Assembly (NCBI RefSeq): GCF_018326265.1 | Contig: NZ_AP023360.1 | Location: forward strand, 7,499,001 to 7,563,000 | DNA from: Catellatospora sp. IY07-71 | GTDB taxonomy: Bacteria; Actinomycetota; Actinomycetes; Mycobacteriales; Micromonosporaceae | Length of the DNA stretch: 64,000 nt | Direction of reading: 5' to 3' | Shown here: in pieces, positions 25,638-34,812 of the stretch | How positions within the stretch are numbered: the stretch's first letter is position 1 | Layout: each line of letters starts with the position of its first letter | Made by a program: the position numbers and the translations under genes | The notes under the pieces: generated by a model | What the model saw: the letters and a program-made list of their open reading frames with translations, nothing else | The model's database searches: none | What the model was told of the DNA's origin: nothing

Positions 25638-26864
25638 ATGACCGAGCCCAGCCTGTTCCAGGAGATCCTCGACTACGGCAACCGGGCCAACCCGTGGCCG
25701 CTCTACGAGAAGCTGCGCAGCCAGCCGGTGTGGCAGGAGGCCGACGGCACCTACGTGGTCGGCACCTACCGGGAGATCTACGCGCTGCTGCACGACCCGC
25801 GGATCAGCTCCGACGCGGCGAACCTGCTGCCGGAGTTCGCCGAGAAGGCCGGGCCGCTGGCGCAGACGGGCAACCTGCCGCCCAGCTTCATCCGGACCGA
25901 CCCGCCGCGGCACGACACGCTGCGCCGGATCGCGATGCGGCAGTTCGGCCCGCCGCACCGGCCGGACCGCATCGACAAGCTGACCCCGAAGCTGGCGGCG
26001 ATCGTCGACCGGCTCGTCGGCGATCTGGCCGGACGGCAGCAGTGCGACCTCGTCGACGACGTGGCGTACCCGTTCCCGGTGGCGGTGATCTGCGAGCTGC
26101 TCGGCGTGCCGGAGGAGGACGAGCCGCGCTTCAGCCAGTGGGTCGGCCCGCTGGTGGACTCCACCGGCAAGTCGTCGCCGGAGCTGACGAAGATGCGCAC
26201 CGACGCGATCCAGCAGCTCGGCATGTACATGTTCCAGCTCGCCCAGAGCAAGCGCGCGAACCCGGGCGAGGACATGCTGTCCGGCTTCGTCACCGACGAC
26301 GGCCCGGACGGGCGGCTGGAGGGCGGCGACCTGTTCTCGGCGCTGATCCTGCTGCTGGTCGCGGGGCACGAGACCACGGTGAACCTGATCGCCAACGGCT
26401 GGCTGACCCTGCAGCGCCACCCGGAGGTGCTGGAGCGGCTGCGCACCGAGCCCGACTTCAGCGTCCGCATGGTCGAGGAGCTGCTGCGGTACGAGGGTTC
26501 GGTGCACTTCCTGCCCAACCGCACCGCGGTCGCCGACATCGAGATCGGCGGTGCCACGATCCGCAAGGGACACCCGATCACGCTGGTGCTGGCGTCGGGC
26601 AACCGCGACACCGACTGCATCCCGCACGCCGACCGGTTCGACCCGGACCGGACCGGCAACGTGCACCTGGCCTTCGGCAACGGCGTGCACTACTGCTTCG
26701 GCGCGCCGCTGGCCCGGCTGGAGGCGCAGCTCGCGCTCACCGCGCTGGCCAAGCGGCTGCAGAACCCGCGGCTGGTGGCCGACCCGCCGCCGTACCGGCC
26801 GAGCCCGGTGCTGCGCGGCCCGGTCCACCTGGAGGTCGCCTACGACGGGGTGCTGCCCGCCTGA
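25638..26864 (+). CDS. Cytochrome P450
   Basis: A 408-residue soluble bacterial class I P450. The I-helix oxygen-activating motif is AGHET (242-246), the K-helix ExxR is E281-L-L-R284, and the haem loop is FGNGVHYC353FGAPLA with Cys353 as the axial thiolate. It should hydroxylate a small hydrophobic molecule; the CYP family and substrate cannot be assigned here. It is co-transcribed with the ferredoxin-reductase fusion, which likely supplies its electrons. ATG follows GAGGAGACATCACG. Confidence 0.93.
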   Translation: MTEPSLFQEILDYGNRANPWPLYEKLRSQPVWQEADGTYVVGTYREIYALLHDPRISSDAANLLPEFAEKAGPLAQTGNLPPSFIRTDPPRHDTLRRIAMRQFGPPHRPDRIDKLTPKLAAIVDRLVGDLAGRQQCDLVDDVAYPFPVAVICELLGVPEEDEPRFSQWVGPLVDSTGKSSPELTKMRTDAIQQLGMYMFQLAQSKRANPGEDMLSGFVTDDGPDGRLEGGDLFSALILLLVAGHETTVNLIANGWLTLQRHPEVLERLRTEPDFSVRMVEELLRYEGSVHFLPNRTAVADIEIGGATIRKGHPITLVLASGNRDTDCIPHADRFDPDRTGNVHLAFGNGVHYCFGAPLARLEAQLALTALAKRLQNPRLVADPPPYRPSPVLRGPVHLEVAYDGVLPA

Positions 26865-26961
26865 CGTTCAGCCGGTGTCCGTCCCGGGCACCGGCCGCGT
26901 TCATCACGCGTTCAGCCCGCTTGACCAGCATGGCGTACGGTGAGGTCCGCGCTGTGCCCGG

Positions 26962-27861
26962 TCAGGCGAGCAGGGTGACGGCCTCCGGCACGGCTCTGAT
27001 GGTGACCGGCAGCGGCCCCATCCGCTCCCCGTCGGCGTAGCCGACGATGCCCTCGGCGGCCAGGGTGATCTCCCGGGCCCGCAGCGTGTGCACCTTGGGA
27101 TGGGTGACGTGCGTGCCGCGGTAGACGCGCGGCTTGATACGGATCAGCGTGGTGCGCGAGATCGGCTCGGCCCACACCATGTCCAGCAGCCCGTCGGCCG
27201 GGTCGGCGTCGGGGCAGATGCGCATGCCGCCGCCGTACGCCGCCGTGTTGCCCACCGCCAGCAGCACCGCGTCCATGGTGCTGGTCTGCCCGTCCACGGT
27301 CACCGTGTAGCGGCGCGGGCGCAGCCGGGCCAGCTCCAGCAGGATCGCGATGTCGTAGCGGAAGGGGCCGCGCGGCCAGCGCATACGGTTGCCGCGCTCG
27401 TTGACGATCGCGTCGAACCCGGCCGCCAGCACCGCGCCGTACCAGCGCACGCCGCCGTCGAGGGTGGTGATCCGGGCGAGGTCGAGCCGCCGGCCGCGCT
27501 TCTCGCGCAGCGCCGCGGTGATCGCGTCGGCGGCGGCGTACAGGTCGGCGGGCACCCCGGCACTGGTCGCGAAGTCGTTGCCGGTCCCGGCCGGGATCAC
27601 GCCCAGCGGCACGCCCGTGCCCGCGACGGCCTGCTGCACCGCGTGCACCGTGCCGTCGCCGCCCATCGCCACCAGCGCGGCGGCGCCCTCGGCGACGGCT
27701 TCCCGGCACGCGGCCTCGGCACCGGCCGCGGAGTCGGCGTCCAGCACGCGCACCGGGCGGCCCGCCGCGCCGAGCCGCTCCAGGACTCCAGGCAGCGAAC
27801 CCCGGTGCTGGCCTCGGCCGGCACCGGGGTTGCGCAGTACCACGATCTCGTCGCCGCTCAT
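26962..27861 (-). CDS. Diacylglycerol/lipid kinase family protein
   Basis: A 299-residue DAGK-catalytic-domain protein (LCB5/YegS type). It carries the nucleotide-binding signature ALVAMGGDGTVHAV followed by LGVIPAGTGNDFA, and in the second domain GNTAAYGGGMRICPDA and DGLLDMV, all family hallmarks. It should phosphorylate a lipid alcohol (diacylglycerol or a sphingoid-like lipid) at the membrane surface. It is last in the tatA-tatC direction (38 bp after tatC) and has its own AGGAG site before ATG 27861. Confidence 0.9.
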   Translation of the reverse strand: MSGDEIVVLRNPGAGRGQHRGSLPGVLERLGAAGRPVRVLDADSAAGAEAACREAVAEGAAALVAMGGDGTVHAVQQAVAGTGVPLGVIPAGTGNDFATSAGVPADLYAAADAITAALREKRGRRLDLARITTLDGGVRWYGAVLAAGFDAIVNERGNRMRWPRGPFRYDIAILLELARLRPRRYTVTVDGQTSTMDAVLLAVGNTAAYGGGMRICPDADPADGLLDMVWAEPISRTTLIRIKPRVYRGTHVTHPKVHTLRAREITLAAEGIVGYADGERMGPLPVTIRAVPEAVTLLA

Positions 27862-27899
27862 CCGCCGCTCCTAGGTCGCGGCGGGTCGCCCGCGCCGGG

Positions 27900-28829
27900 T
27901 CAGGTCATGTCGTCGTAGCGGCGCTCGATCGGGTCGGCACCGGCAACCGGCGCGGCCACTTCGATACGCTCACCGGGCGTGATGCTATCGGTGTCGTAGT
28001 CGTCGAGTGAAGACGTCTCGTCATCACTAAGGCCCTCGTACGCCGACTTCCCACGGCCCTTGCGCCGGTCGTTGAGCATCGACACGCCCACCGCGATGAA
28101 GTACAGCAGGGTCAGCACCCCGGCGAACAGCGTCATGCCGAACGGACCCGGGTCGGGTGTGGTCACCGCGGCGAAGACGAACGACAGGAACACCGCGATG
28201 CGCCACCAGCCCAGCATCCGGCGCCCGGTGAGCACGCCGGTGAAGTTCAGCATGAGCAGCAGCAGCGGGAACTCGAACGAGATGCCGAACAGCAGGATCA
28301 TGCCGGTGACGAAGGAGATGTACTGCGTCACCTCCAGCTGCTGCTCCACGCCGGTGACACCGGCTTCGAGCAGGAACGCCAGGCCCTTCTCCACCACCAC
28401 GTAGGCGAGGATCGCGCCCGCCGCGAACAGCGGGCCGGCGATCGCGGCGAAGATGTACGCCCACTTGCGCTCATGCCGGTGCAGGCCCGGGGCCACGAAC
28501 GCCCACAGCTGGTAGAGCCACACCGGCGCGCCGACGATCAGGCCGACCCACAGGGCGAGCTTCAGCTTGAGGATGAACGCGTCGGCGGGGCCGAGCTGGA
28601 TGAACGCGCAGTCCATGCCCGGATCGCGCGGCAGGTTGCAGTACGGCACCTTGAGCAGGTCGAACACGTCCTGCGCGACGATGAAGCCGACGATGAGGCC
28701 CAGGATCACGCCCAGACTCGCCTTGAACAGGCGGTCCCGCAGCTCCTTGATGTGCTCGATGAGAGTCATCGAGCCGTCCGCAGCGCGCTCGCGCTGGGAC
28801 GGCTCGCGACGTGCCAGGGGGTTTTTCAC
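27900..28829 (-). CDS. tatC: Twin-arginine translocase subunit TatC
   Basis: A 309-residue polytopic membrane protein with six helices. It has the conserved cytoplasmic N-terminal motif SMTLIEHIKELRDRLFKA, the FELPL-like IS-FEFPLLLLM segment and GPADAFILKLKLALWVGLI. TatC is the receptor for twin-arginine signal peptides in export of folded proteins. The C-terminal ~50-residue tail is acidic and cytoplasmic. The gene follows tatA by 25 bp; TatB must be encoded elsewhere. GTG start at 28829. Confidence 0.95.
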   Translation of the reverse strand: MKNPLARREPSQRERAADGSMTLIEHIKELRDRLFKASLGVILGLIVGFIVAQDVFDLLKVPYCNLPRDPGMDCAFIQLGPADAFILKLKLALWVGLIVGAPVWLYQLWAFVAPGLHRHERKWAYIFAAIAGPLFAAGAILAYVVVEKGLAFLLEAGVTGVEQQLEVTQYISFVTGMILLFGISFEFPLLLLMLNFTGVLTGRRMLGWWRIAVFLSFVFAAVTTPDPGPFGMTLFAGVLTLLYFIAVGVSMLNDRRKGRGKSAYEGLSDDETSSLDDYDTDSITPGERIEVAAPVAGADPIERRYDDMT

Positions 28830-28854
28830 GTCTGCCAGCCCGGGGGTCGGGGGG

Positions 28855-29115
28855 TCAGTGCTGCTGGCGCTGGACCGGGTCCACGACCGGCTTGGCGGAG
28901 GCCTGGCCGTCGAGCGGCTGCTGCGAGGTCACCTGCGCGTCGGCCTTGTCGGCGGTCGCGTCCTTGCCGTCCTCGGACAGCGCCTTGGTCTCGGCCTTGA
29001 AGATGCGCATCGAGCGACCGAGCGAACGGGCCGCGTCCGGCAGCTTCTTCGAGCCGAAGAGGATCACCAGCACCACGACCACGATGATCAGGTGCCACGG
29101 CTTCAGGGCGCCCAT
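28855..29115 (-). CDS. tatA: Twin-arginine translocase subunit TatA
   Basis: An 86-residue single-span protein: transmembrane helix at ~5-20 ([17 protein letters not shown]), the [21 protein letters not shown] amphipathic helix that defines TatA, and a disordered charged tail. It oligomerises to form the Tat pore. ATG 29115 is preceded by TGGAGCAACC. A 169-bp gap upstream separates it from the small coiled-coil protein gene; no other gene is visible in that gap. Confidence 0.95.
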   Translation of the reverse strand: MGALKPWHLIIVVVVLVILFGSKKLPDAARSLGRSMRIFKAETKALSEDGKDATADKADAQVTSQQPLDGQASAKPVVDPVQRQQH

Positions 29116-29284
29116 GGTTGCTCCAGTCAGAAAGGTGAGGGGTTTGAACCAGGTAGTTCCGGACTAATGGTACGCGGCCCGGCGGGGCTCGCCCGCAGGT
29201 GAAGTGTCGACCATCACGAGAACCAGCGTCAACGCGGGACGGCAGGCGCTGCATGTTTCTGCAGCAACCGGTGTGACCTGCGGA

Positions 29285-29551
29285 TCAGCCCCGCTTGGGC
29301 TTGATCGACCCCGCGTGCGCCTTGACCTGGGCCAGCCGCTCCTGCAGCAGCTCCGCACGCGCCTGCATGGAGCCCGCGTGCGCCTGCAGGCCCTGCGCCG
29401 TCTGCGCCAGCTCCTGCGCGCGCGCCGCGACCGCCTGCAGCTCCACCTGGGCCTCCCGCAGCCCGGCGAGCCGCCACAGCAGCACCCGCACCACCAGCCC
29501 CAGGAACACCAGGCTCAGCAGCACGACGGCGAGCACGATCCACAGCACCAC
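29285..29551 (-). CDS. Small membrane-anchored coiled-coil protein, 88 aa
   Basis: An N-terminal membrane helix (~3-24, LWIVLAVVLLSLVFLGLVVRVLLW) is followed by an Ala/Gln/Glu-rich coiled coil (~30-80). No function is known. It sits between pafC (16 bp upstream) and tatA. TAGGCT ends 6 nt before the first GTG, suggesting its own leaderless promoter as well as read-through from pafC. GTG at 29548 is equally possible. Confidence 0.75.
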   Translation of the reverse strand: MVLWIVLAVVLLSLVFLGLVVRVLLWRLAGLREAQVELQAVAARAQELAQTAQGLQAHAGSMQARAELLQERLAQVKAHAGSIKPKRG

Positions 29552-29557
29552 GGCAGC

Positions 29558-29563
29558 AGCCTA
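29558..29563 (-). promoter_or_regulatory. -10 element before the coiled-coil protein gene
   Basis: TAGGCT on the minus strand, 6 nt before GTG 29551 and inside the pafC-to-next-gene junction. Confidence 0.45.
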
Positions 29564-29567
29564 ACGC

Positions 29568-30518
29568 CTAGGCGTACGCGGCCAGCGCCTGCGCCACGCT
29601 GTCGCGCACCGCGTCGGCCAGCTCCGCCGGGGCCACGACCACGACCTGCGGGCCCAGGCCCAGCACCAGCCGCCGCGCCCAGTCCATGTCGTTGACCCGC
29701 AGCGAGACGAGCCACTCCTCCGGCGACACCTCGACCACCGACGAGCACGGGTAGTACTCGGTGATCCAGCGGCTGCCCCGGCCCACCCGAAGCGTGATCG
29801 TCGGCGCCGCCGGGTCCGGCTGGAACACGCCCTCCGACACGTCGCCGGTCTGCGCCTCGGCCGGCGGCGCGGCCGCCTCGTCCAGCTCGGTCAGCGCGTC
29901 GATCCGGTCCACCCGGAACATGCGCACCGCCCCGGCCGAACGGCACCAGGCCTCCAGGTACGACCGCCCGGACACCGACAGCAGCCGCATCGGATCCACC
30001 ACGCGCTCGCTGGACACGTCCCGCGCCGCCGAGTAGTAGCTCAGCCGCAGCGCGCGGCCCCGCTCCAGCGCGGCACGCAGGTCCGACAGCCGGTCGTCGT
30101 TGCCGGGCAGGCGTACCGCCACCGGCGCGTCGATCTCCCCGGCGGCCGCCTCGATCTTCTCCAGCGCACGGTGGATCGCGTCCCGGTCGGCCACGCCCGG
30201 CGTCTCGGCCAGCATGCGCAGCGCCACGACCAGCGCGGTCGCCTCGTCCGGGGTCAGCCGCAGCGGCCGGTCGATGCCCGCGTCGTAGGTGATGGTCACC
30301 CGGTCGCCGTCGAAGGACATGTCGATCAGGTCACCGGGGCCGTAGCCCGGCAGCCCGCACACCCAGAGCAGCTCCAGGTCCTCGCGCAGCTGCCGCTCGG
30401 ACACGCCCAGGTCCGCCGCCGCCTCCACGATCTCGATGCCCGGCCGGGCCAGCAGGTACGGCACCAGGTTCAGCAGCCGGGCCAGCCGGTCCGCCGACGT
30501 CTTCGCAGCGTTGCTCAC
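29568..30518 (-). CDS. pafC: WYL-domain transcriptional activator subunit PafC
   Basis: A 316-residue regulator with an N-terminal winged helix-turn-helix (~8-65, ADRLARLLNLVPYLLARPG and then DLGVSERQLREDLELLW), a WYL domain (~140-230, with ERVVDPMRLLSVSGRSYLEAWC) and a C-terminal WCX domain. In mycobacteria PafB and PafC form one heteromeric activator of the RecA-independent DNA-damage response, thought to sense single-stranded DNA through WYL. Downstream partner of pafB with a 61-bp gap; GTG start follows GAGGAGATGGC. Confidence 0.92.
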   Translation of the reverse strand: MSNAAKTSADRLARLLNLVPYLLARPGIEIVEAAADLGVSERQLREDLELLWVCGLPGYGPGDLIDMSFDGDRVTITYDAGIDRPLRLTPDEATALVVALRMLAETPGVADRDAIHRALEKIEAAAGEIDAPVAVRLPGNDDRLSDLRAALERGRALRLSYYSAARDVSSERVVDPMRLLSVSGRSYLEAWCRSAGAVRMFRVDRIDALTELDEAAAPPAEAQTGDVSEGVFQPDPAAPTITLRVGRGSRWITEYYPCSSVVEVSPEEWLVSLRVNDMDWARRLVLGLGPQVVVVAPAELADAVRDSVAQALAAYA

Positions 30519-30579
30519 GCCATCTCCTCGCTTCGCCCGTCGACGGCCGGAGCCTGCCCCAGCCCACCGGCACGCCCGC

Positions 30580-31587
30580 TCACGAGCCCACCTCGGCCAG
30601 CTCGGCGGGGCCGCCCGCGACGCCCACGCCCGCGATCTCGCGCAGCCGGGCCACGGTCGCCTCGCGTACCTCGGCCGGCTCCAGCACGGTCACGTCCGCG
30701 CCGTAGCCCACCAGCCAGGCGGCGAAGCTGTCCGCGTCGGCGTAGCGCAGCTCCAGCACATCGCCCTCGGGGGTGGCGGTGCTGGTGACCGCCCAGCGGC
30801 GCACCCCCGCCGCGCGGCCCGGACGGGCCAGCACGCGAGTCGTCCGGTTGCGCTCCACGGGGCCCGACCAGCGGGCCACGTAACTGATCAGGTCCAGGTC
30901 GGCGGGCGGCTCGAACGCCCCGTCCGGGCCGGTCTGGCGCACCGGGCCGACGATGCGCGACAGCCGGAAGCAGCGCGGCGCGTCCCGGGTGGTGTCGTGG
31001 CCGACCACGTACCACCGGCCACGCCAGCACACCACGCCCCACGGCTGCAGGTGCCGGGTCGTCGGCGCGTCGTCCTCGGGCACCCGGTAGGGGAAGGTCA
31101 CCTCGCGGCGGGCCCGCGCGGCGGCGGTCAGCGGCTCGAACGCGGCGTCCACCGCGACCACCGGCTCCACGCCCAGCGTCGCATGCGGATCGACGTCCAC
31201 GCCGCCCGCGCGCAGCTTGGCCAGGCCCGAGGTCGCGGCCGCGGCCAGGCCCGCGTGGCGCCACAGCCGCGCCGCGACACCCACCGCGGCGGCCTCGTCG
31301 GGCGCGAGCGGGATCGCCGGCAGCGCGTAGTCGCGCCGGGCGATGCGGTAGCCGGGCTCGGTATCGAAGACGCTGGCGGTGCCCGTCTCCAGCGGCACGC
31401 CGAGCGCCCGCAGCTCGGCCTTGTCCCGCTCGAACTTGCGCTGGAACGCCTCGTGCTCGCGGGCGTCGTCGGCGTTGTGCTCGTATCCGGGCACGGTCGC
31501 GGCGATCTGCGCCGCCGTCAGGAAGCGTCGAGTGGACAGCAGGCAGATCACTAGGTTGACCAGGCGTTCGGTTCGGCTGCGCGACAC
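30580..31587 (-). CDS. pafB: WYL-domain transcriptional activator subunit PafB
   Basis: A 335-residue protein with the same architecture as PafC: winged HTH (~3-90, RTERLVNLVICLLSTRRFLT ...), WYL domain (~150-230, RHLQPWGVVCWRGRWYVVGHD) and WCX tail. It pairs with PafC to control DNA-damage genes. The start is placed at GTG 31587 because TAGCGT lies exactly 7 nt upstream (leaderless pattern) and because the further upstream TTG/GTG region looks non-coding. The gene order pafB-pafC-tatA-tatC-helY matches M. tuberculosis. Confidence 0.92.
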   Translation of the reverse strand: MSRSRTERLVNLVICLLSTRRFLTAAQIAATVPGYEHNADDAREHEAFQRKFERDKAELRALGVPLETGTASVFDTEPGYRIARRDYALPAIPLAPDEAAAVGVAARLWRHAGLAAAATSGLAKLRAGGVDVDPHATLGVEPVVAVDAAFEPLTAAARARREVTFPYRVPEDDAPTTRHLQPWGVVCWRGRWYVVGHDTTRDAPRCFRLSRIVGPVRQTGPDGAFEPPADLDLISYVARWSGPVERNRTTRVLARPGRAAGVRRWAVTSTATPEGDVLELRYADADSFAAWLVGYGADVTVLEPAEVREATVARLREIAGVGVAGGPAELAEVGS

Positions 31588-31594
31588 GCCCGCC

Positions 31595-31600
31595 ACGCTA
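31595..31600 (-). promoter_or_regulatory. -10 element of a leaderless pafB transcript
   Basis: TAGCGT on the minus strand, 7 nt before GTG 31587. Confidence 0.5.
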
Positions 31601-31725
31601 GCAGCGCCAAGGCTTCCACCGTTAACCGGCAAGCCCTACTTCCCCCTGCCGCGCACCCCCTGTCCGCCACCGCATCACCCCCCGCTCCTCCCCCACCACC
31701 CTCCGTGCCCGGCCACCCCCTCGAA

Positions 31726-31800
31726 GATCCGCCGACTTGCCTGGCAGATGGGGGTATGAGCGGCCAAGATACGCGCACCTGCCAGGCAAGTCGGACGATC
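31726..31800. repeat. 75-bp GATC-bounded palindrome, different sequence
   Basis: GATC at both ends and perfect 15-bp arms CGACTTGCCTGGCAG (31733-31747) and its complement (31779-31793) around a 31-nt core. It has the same layout as the 61-bp family but an unrelated core sequence. It occupies the 292-bp divergent gap between pafB and the DUF3866 gene; the rest of that gap is C-rich and holds the two promoters. Confidence 0.7.
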
Positions 31801-31866
31801 TTGCCCGCGGGCCGGGCGCGCGGCGCGGCGGGTGGGCGGGGCGGGGGTCGCGGGTGGGGTGGTCGG

Positions 31867-31872
31867 TAGGGT
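31867..31872 (+). promoter_or_regulatory. -10 element of a leaderless DUF3866 transcript
   Basis: TAGGGT, 7 nt before GTG 31880. Confidence 0.5.
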
Positions 31873-31879
31873 TCGGGGC

Positions 31880-32968
31880 GTGATTCGGTGGCGGACAGGC
31901 ACGGTGGAGCGGCTCGGCCGCGGTTGGCACGGAGCGCAGGAGCTGACCGTGACACTGGACGCGCGCACCCCGGACGACCCGGCGACGGTACGCGCCCTGG
32001 CCTACCCCGACCTGGTCGGCCTGCCCGAGGTCGGCGACGAGGTGCTGCTCAACACCAACGCGCTCGCGCTCGGGCTGGGCACGGGCGGCTACGCCCTGGT
32101 CGTGGCCCTGCCCCGGCGGCTGCCCGAGGACGCGCCGGTGCGCGGGCACATCGTCAAAGCCCGCTACAGCCCGCTGCAGACGATCCGGCTCGCGGCCGAC
32201 GAGGAGGGCTCCCCGCACCGCGACGCGCTCGCCGCCGCGCAGGACGTGGGCGGCATGCCCGTCGTCGTGGCCGACCTGCACTCGGCGCTGCCGGCGATCC
32301 TGGCCGGCATCCACGCCGACGCCCCGGCCGCCCGGGTCGCGTACGTGCTCACCGACGGCGGGGCGCTGGCCGCCGGGTTCTCCCGTACCCTCGACGCGCT
32401 GCGCGACCGGCTCGCGGGCACCGTCACCGCCGGGCAGGCCTGGGGCGGCGACCTGGAGGCGGTCAACGTGCACGGCGGCCTGCTCGCCGCGCGCCACGCG
32501 CTGGGTGCCGACATCACCATCGTCAGCCAGGGGCCCGGCAACCTCGGCACGGGCACCGTGTGGGGCTTCTCCGGCGTGGCCGCGGGCGAGGCGGTCAACG
32601 CGGCCGCGGTGCTGGGCGGGCGGCCCGTCGGCGCGCTGCGCATCTCCGACGCCGACCCGCGCCCCCGGCACCGTGGGGTGTCGCACCACAGCCTCACCGC
32701 GTACGGCAAGGTCGCCCTGGCCGCCGCGGAGCTGGTCGTGCCTGCGGGACTGCCCGCCGAGCTGGCCGCGCAGGTGGAGGCCGCGCTGGAGCCCTTGGCG
32801 GCTCGTCACCGCATCGTCACCGTCGAGACCGCCGGGCTGGACGCGGCCCTGCGCGCCGTCCCGGTGAAACTGTCGACGATGGGCCGCGACCTCGACGGCG
32901 ACCACGCCTACTTCCTGGCCTGCGCTGCCGCCGGCCGTCACGCAGCCGCACTGGCGACCGCCACCTGA
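31880..32968 (+). CDS. DUF3866 family protein
   Basis: A 362-residue protein of the DUF3866 family, recognisable from its N terminus (IRWRTGTVERLGRGWHGAQE), GLPEVGDEVLLNTNALALGLGTGGYALV, HIVKARYSPLQ and the C-terminal STMGRDLDGDHAYFLACAAA. No biochemical function is known. It is soluble with no signal peptide. The start at GTG 31880 fits a TAGGGT -10 box exactly 7 nt upstream. It is divergent from pafB, a conserved neighbour in several actinomycetes as I recall. Confidence 0.85.
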   Translation: MIRWRTGTVERLGRGWHGAQELTVTLDARTPDDPATVRALAYPDLVGLPEVGDEVLLNTNALALGLGTGGYALVVALPRRLPEDAPVRGHIVKARYSPLQTIRLAADEEGSPHRDALAAAQDVGGMPVVVADLHSALPAILAGIHADAPAARVAYVLTDGGALAAGFSRTLDALRDRLAGTVTAGQAWGGDLEAVNVHGGLLAARHALGADITIVSQGPGNLGTGTVWGFSGVAAGEAVNAAAVLGGRPVGALRISDADPRPRHRGVSHHSLTAYGKVALAAAELVVPAGLPAELAAQVEAALEPLAARHRIVTVETAGLDAALRAVPVKLSTMGRDLDGDHAYFLACAAAGRHAAALATAT

Positions 32969-33035
32969 CCCCGGAACGATCCCGCCGCCGTGGCTGCCAG
33001 GACGGCGCGGCGGCGCCTGCTGCCCCGAGCCGGGC

Positions 33036-33245
33036 TCAGGTGAAGAGGATGAGGCCGAGCCAGCCGGCCACGATCAGGCCCAGCACGGTGGCCAGCACCC
33101 AGGTCGGCACGCGGTACTCACCGCGTCGGTTGGCCTGGATCTCGTTGTAGATCCGGTCCCGGCGCCGCTGGACCCAGTTGGTCCGCACGTCGTCGGCGTT
33201 GCGCTCGGCCGGCTCGGCGACCTGCGGGTCGTGGTGCTCGCTCAT
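33036..33245 (-). CDS. Small C-tail-anchored membrane protein, 69 aa
   Basis: A 69-residue protein: an acidic then basic soluble part (TNWVQRRRDRIYNEIQANRRGEYRVP) and a C-terminal membrane helix (~49-67, TWVLATVLGLIVAGWLGLILF). The family is not recognised. ATG 33245 is taken because the upstream open frame is Cys/Gly-rich and unlikely. It lies downstream of pafA, beyond a strong hairpin, and converges with the DUF3866 gene. Confidence 0.7.
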   Translation of the reverse strand: MSEHHDPQVAEPAERNADDVRTNWVQRRRDRIYNEIQANRRGEYRVPTWVLATVLGLIVAGWLGLILFT

Positions 33246-33283
33246 AGTGCGGCAAGGATAGCCGCCGCCCCACCGGCCCGCAC

Positions 33284-33327
33284 ACATGATCGACGCCGCC
33301 CGGCGTACCGGACGGCGTCGATCATGT
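33284..33327 (-). terminator. Hairpin terminator after pafA
   Basis: Perfect 15-bp arms ACATGATCGACGCCG (33284-33298) and its complement (33313-33327), 14-nt loop, 6 bp beyond the pafA stop on the minus strand. No T-tract. Confidence 0.7.
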
Positions 33328-33333
33328 AGCGGG

Positions 33334-34692
33334 TCACATGCTGGCGATCAGGCGCTCCACGCGCTCGTCGTGGGCCCGGAACGGGTCCTTGCACAGCACG
33401 GTGCGCTGCGCCTGGTCGTTCAGCTTCAGGTGCACCCAGTCGACCGTGAAGTCACGGCGCTTCTCCTGGGCGTGCCGGATGAACTCGCCACGCAGCCGCG
33501 CCCGGGTGGTCTGCGGCGGCGTCTCCTTCGCCTCGAAGGTACGCAGGTCGGTGACCACCCGGTCGACCTTGCCCCGCTTCTCCAGCAGCGGGTAGAGGCC
33601 CCGACCGCGGCGCAGGTCGTGATACGCCAGGTCCATCTGCGCCACCCGCGGGCTGGACAGCGGCAGGTCGTGCTTGCGCTGGTACGCCTCGATCAGCCGC
33701 AGCTTGGTCACCCAGTCGATCTCGCGCCCCACGCTGGCCAGGTCACCGCTGTCCACCGCGTTGAGCACCCGGCCCCACAGCTCCACCACCCGCTGCGCCG
33801 CCGGGTCGCCCGACCGGCGCGCCACGAACTCGGTCGCCTTCTCGTGGTAGATCCGCTGGATCTCCAGCGCGCTGGCCTCCTTGCCGCTGGCCAGCCGCAC
33901 CTTGCGCCGCCCGGTGATGTCGTGCGACACCTCGCGGATGGCCCGGATCGGGTTCTCCAGCGCCAGGTCGGGCATGGCCACGCCCGTCTCGATCATCCGG
34001 AGCACCAGGTCCGCGCTGCCCACCTTCAGCAGCGTGGTCACCTCGTTCATGTTCGAGTCGCCGACGATCACGTGCAGGCGCCGGTAGCGCTCGGCGTCGG
34101 CGTGCGGCTCGTCCCGGGTGTTGATGATCGGCCGGGACCGGGTGGTCGCCGAGGAGACGCCCTCCCAGATGTGCTCGGCCCGCTGGGAGAGGCAGTACAC
34201 CGCCCCGCGCGGGGTCTGCAGCACCTTGCCCGCCCCGCAGATCAGCTGCCGGGTGACCAGGAACGGGATCAGCACGTCGGCCAGGCGGCCGAACTCGCCG
34301 TGCCGGGACACCAGGTAGTTCTCGTGGCAGCCGTACGAGTTGCCGGCCGAGTCGGTGTTGTTCTTGAACAGGTAGATCTCGCCCGCGATGCCCTCGTCGT
34401 GCAGGCGCTTCTCGGCGTCCACGAGCAGGCCCTCCAGGATCCGCTCGCCCGCCCGGTCATGGGCCACCAGGTCGACCACGGAGTCGCACTCGGGCGTGGC
34501 GTACTCCGGGTGGGAACCGACGTCCAGGTAGAGCCGGGCGCCGTTACGCAGGAAGACGTTGCTGGACCGTCCCCATGAGACGACCCGACGGAAGAGGTAG
34601 CGCGCCACCTCGTCCGGGGACAGCCGTCGCTGGCCCCGATAGGTGCAGGTGACGCCGTACTCGGTCTCGAGTCCGAAGATTCGTCGGTCCAT
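33334..34692 (-). CDS. pafA: Pup-protein ligase PafA
   Basis: A 452-residue carboxylate-amine ligase of the glutamine-synthetase fold. It uses ATP to phosphorylate the C-terminal Glu of Pup and joins it to substrate lysines. Conserved features: [13 protein letters not shown] (N-terminal nucleotide/metal strand with Glu9), [18 protein letters not shown]-like [21 protein letters not shown], and [26 protein letters not shown]. It lacks the extended loop found after the first strands in Dop. TAATGT ends 6 nt before ATG 34692 (leaderless). It is separated from prcA by a membrane protein gene. Confidence 0.96.
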   Translation of the reverse strand: MDRRIFGLETEYGVTCTYRGQRRLSPDEVARYLFRRVVSWGRSSNVFLRNGARLYLDVGSHPEYATPECDSVVDLVAHDRAGERILEGLLVDAEKRLHDEGIAGEIYLFKNNTDSAGNSYGCHENYLVSRHGEFGRLADVLIPFLVTRQLICGAGKVLQTPRGAVYCLSQRAEHIWEGVSSATTRSRPIINTRDEPHADAERYRRLHVIVGDSNMNEVTTLLKVGSADLVLRMIETGVAMPDLALENPIRAIREVSHDITGRRKVRLASGKEASALEIQRIYHEKATEFVARRSGDPAAQRVVELWGRVLNAVDSGDLASVGREIDWVTKLRLIEAYQRKHDLPLSSPRVAQMDLAYHDLRRGRGLYPLLEKRGKVDRVVTDLRTFEAKETPPQTTRARLRGEFIRHAQEKRRDFTVDWVHLKLNDQAQRTVLCKDPFRAHDERVERLIASM

Positions 34693-34698
34693 ACACAG

Positions 34699-34704
34699 AC
34701 ATTA
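34699..34704 (-). promoter_or_regulatory. -10 element of a leaderless pafA transcript
   Basis: TAATGT on the minus strand, 6 nt before the pafA ATG. One of the best -10 matches in the window. Confidence 0.5.
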
Positions 34705-34812
34705 GCCGCCCGAACGCTCAAGGTCACTCTCGCGCCACGTGACGTCGTGGAGTCGTCTCGTGACGGAGTGCCCGCCGGGGCCGCGGGCGCAGGTCGCGCC
34801 CGCGGCGGCGGC

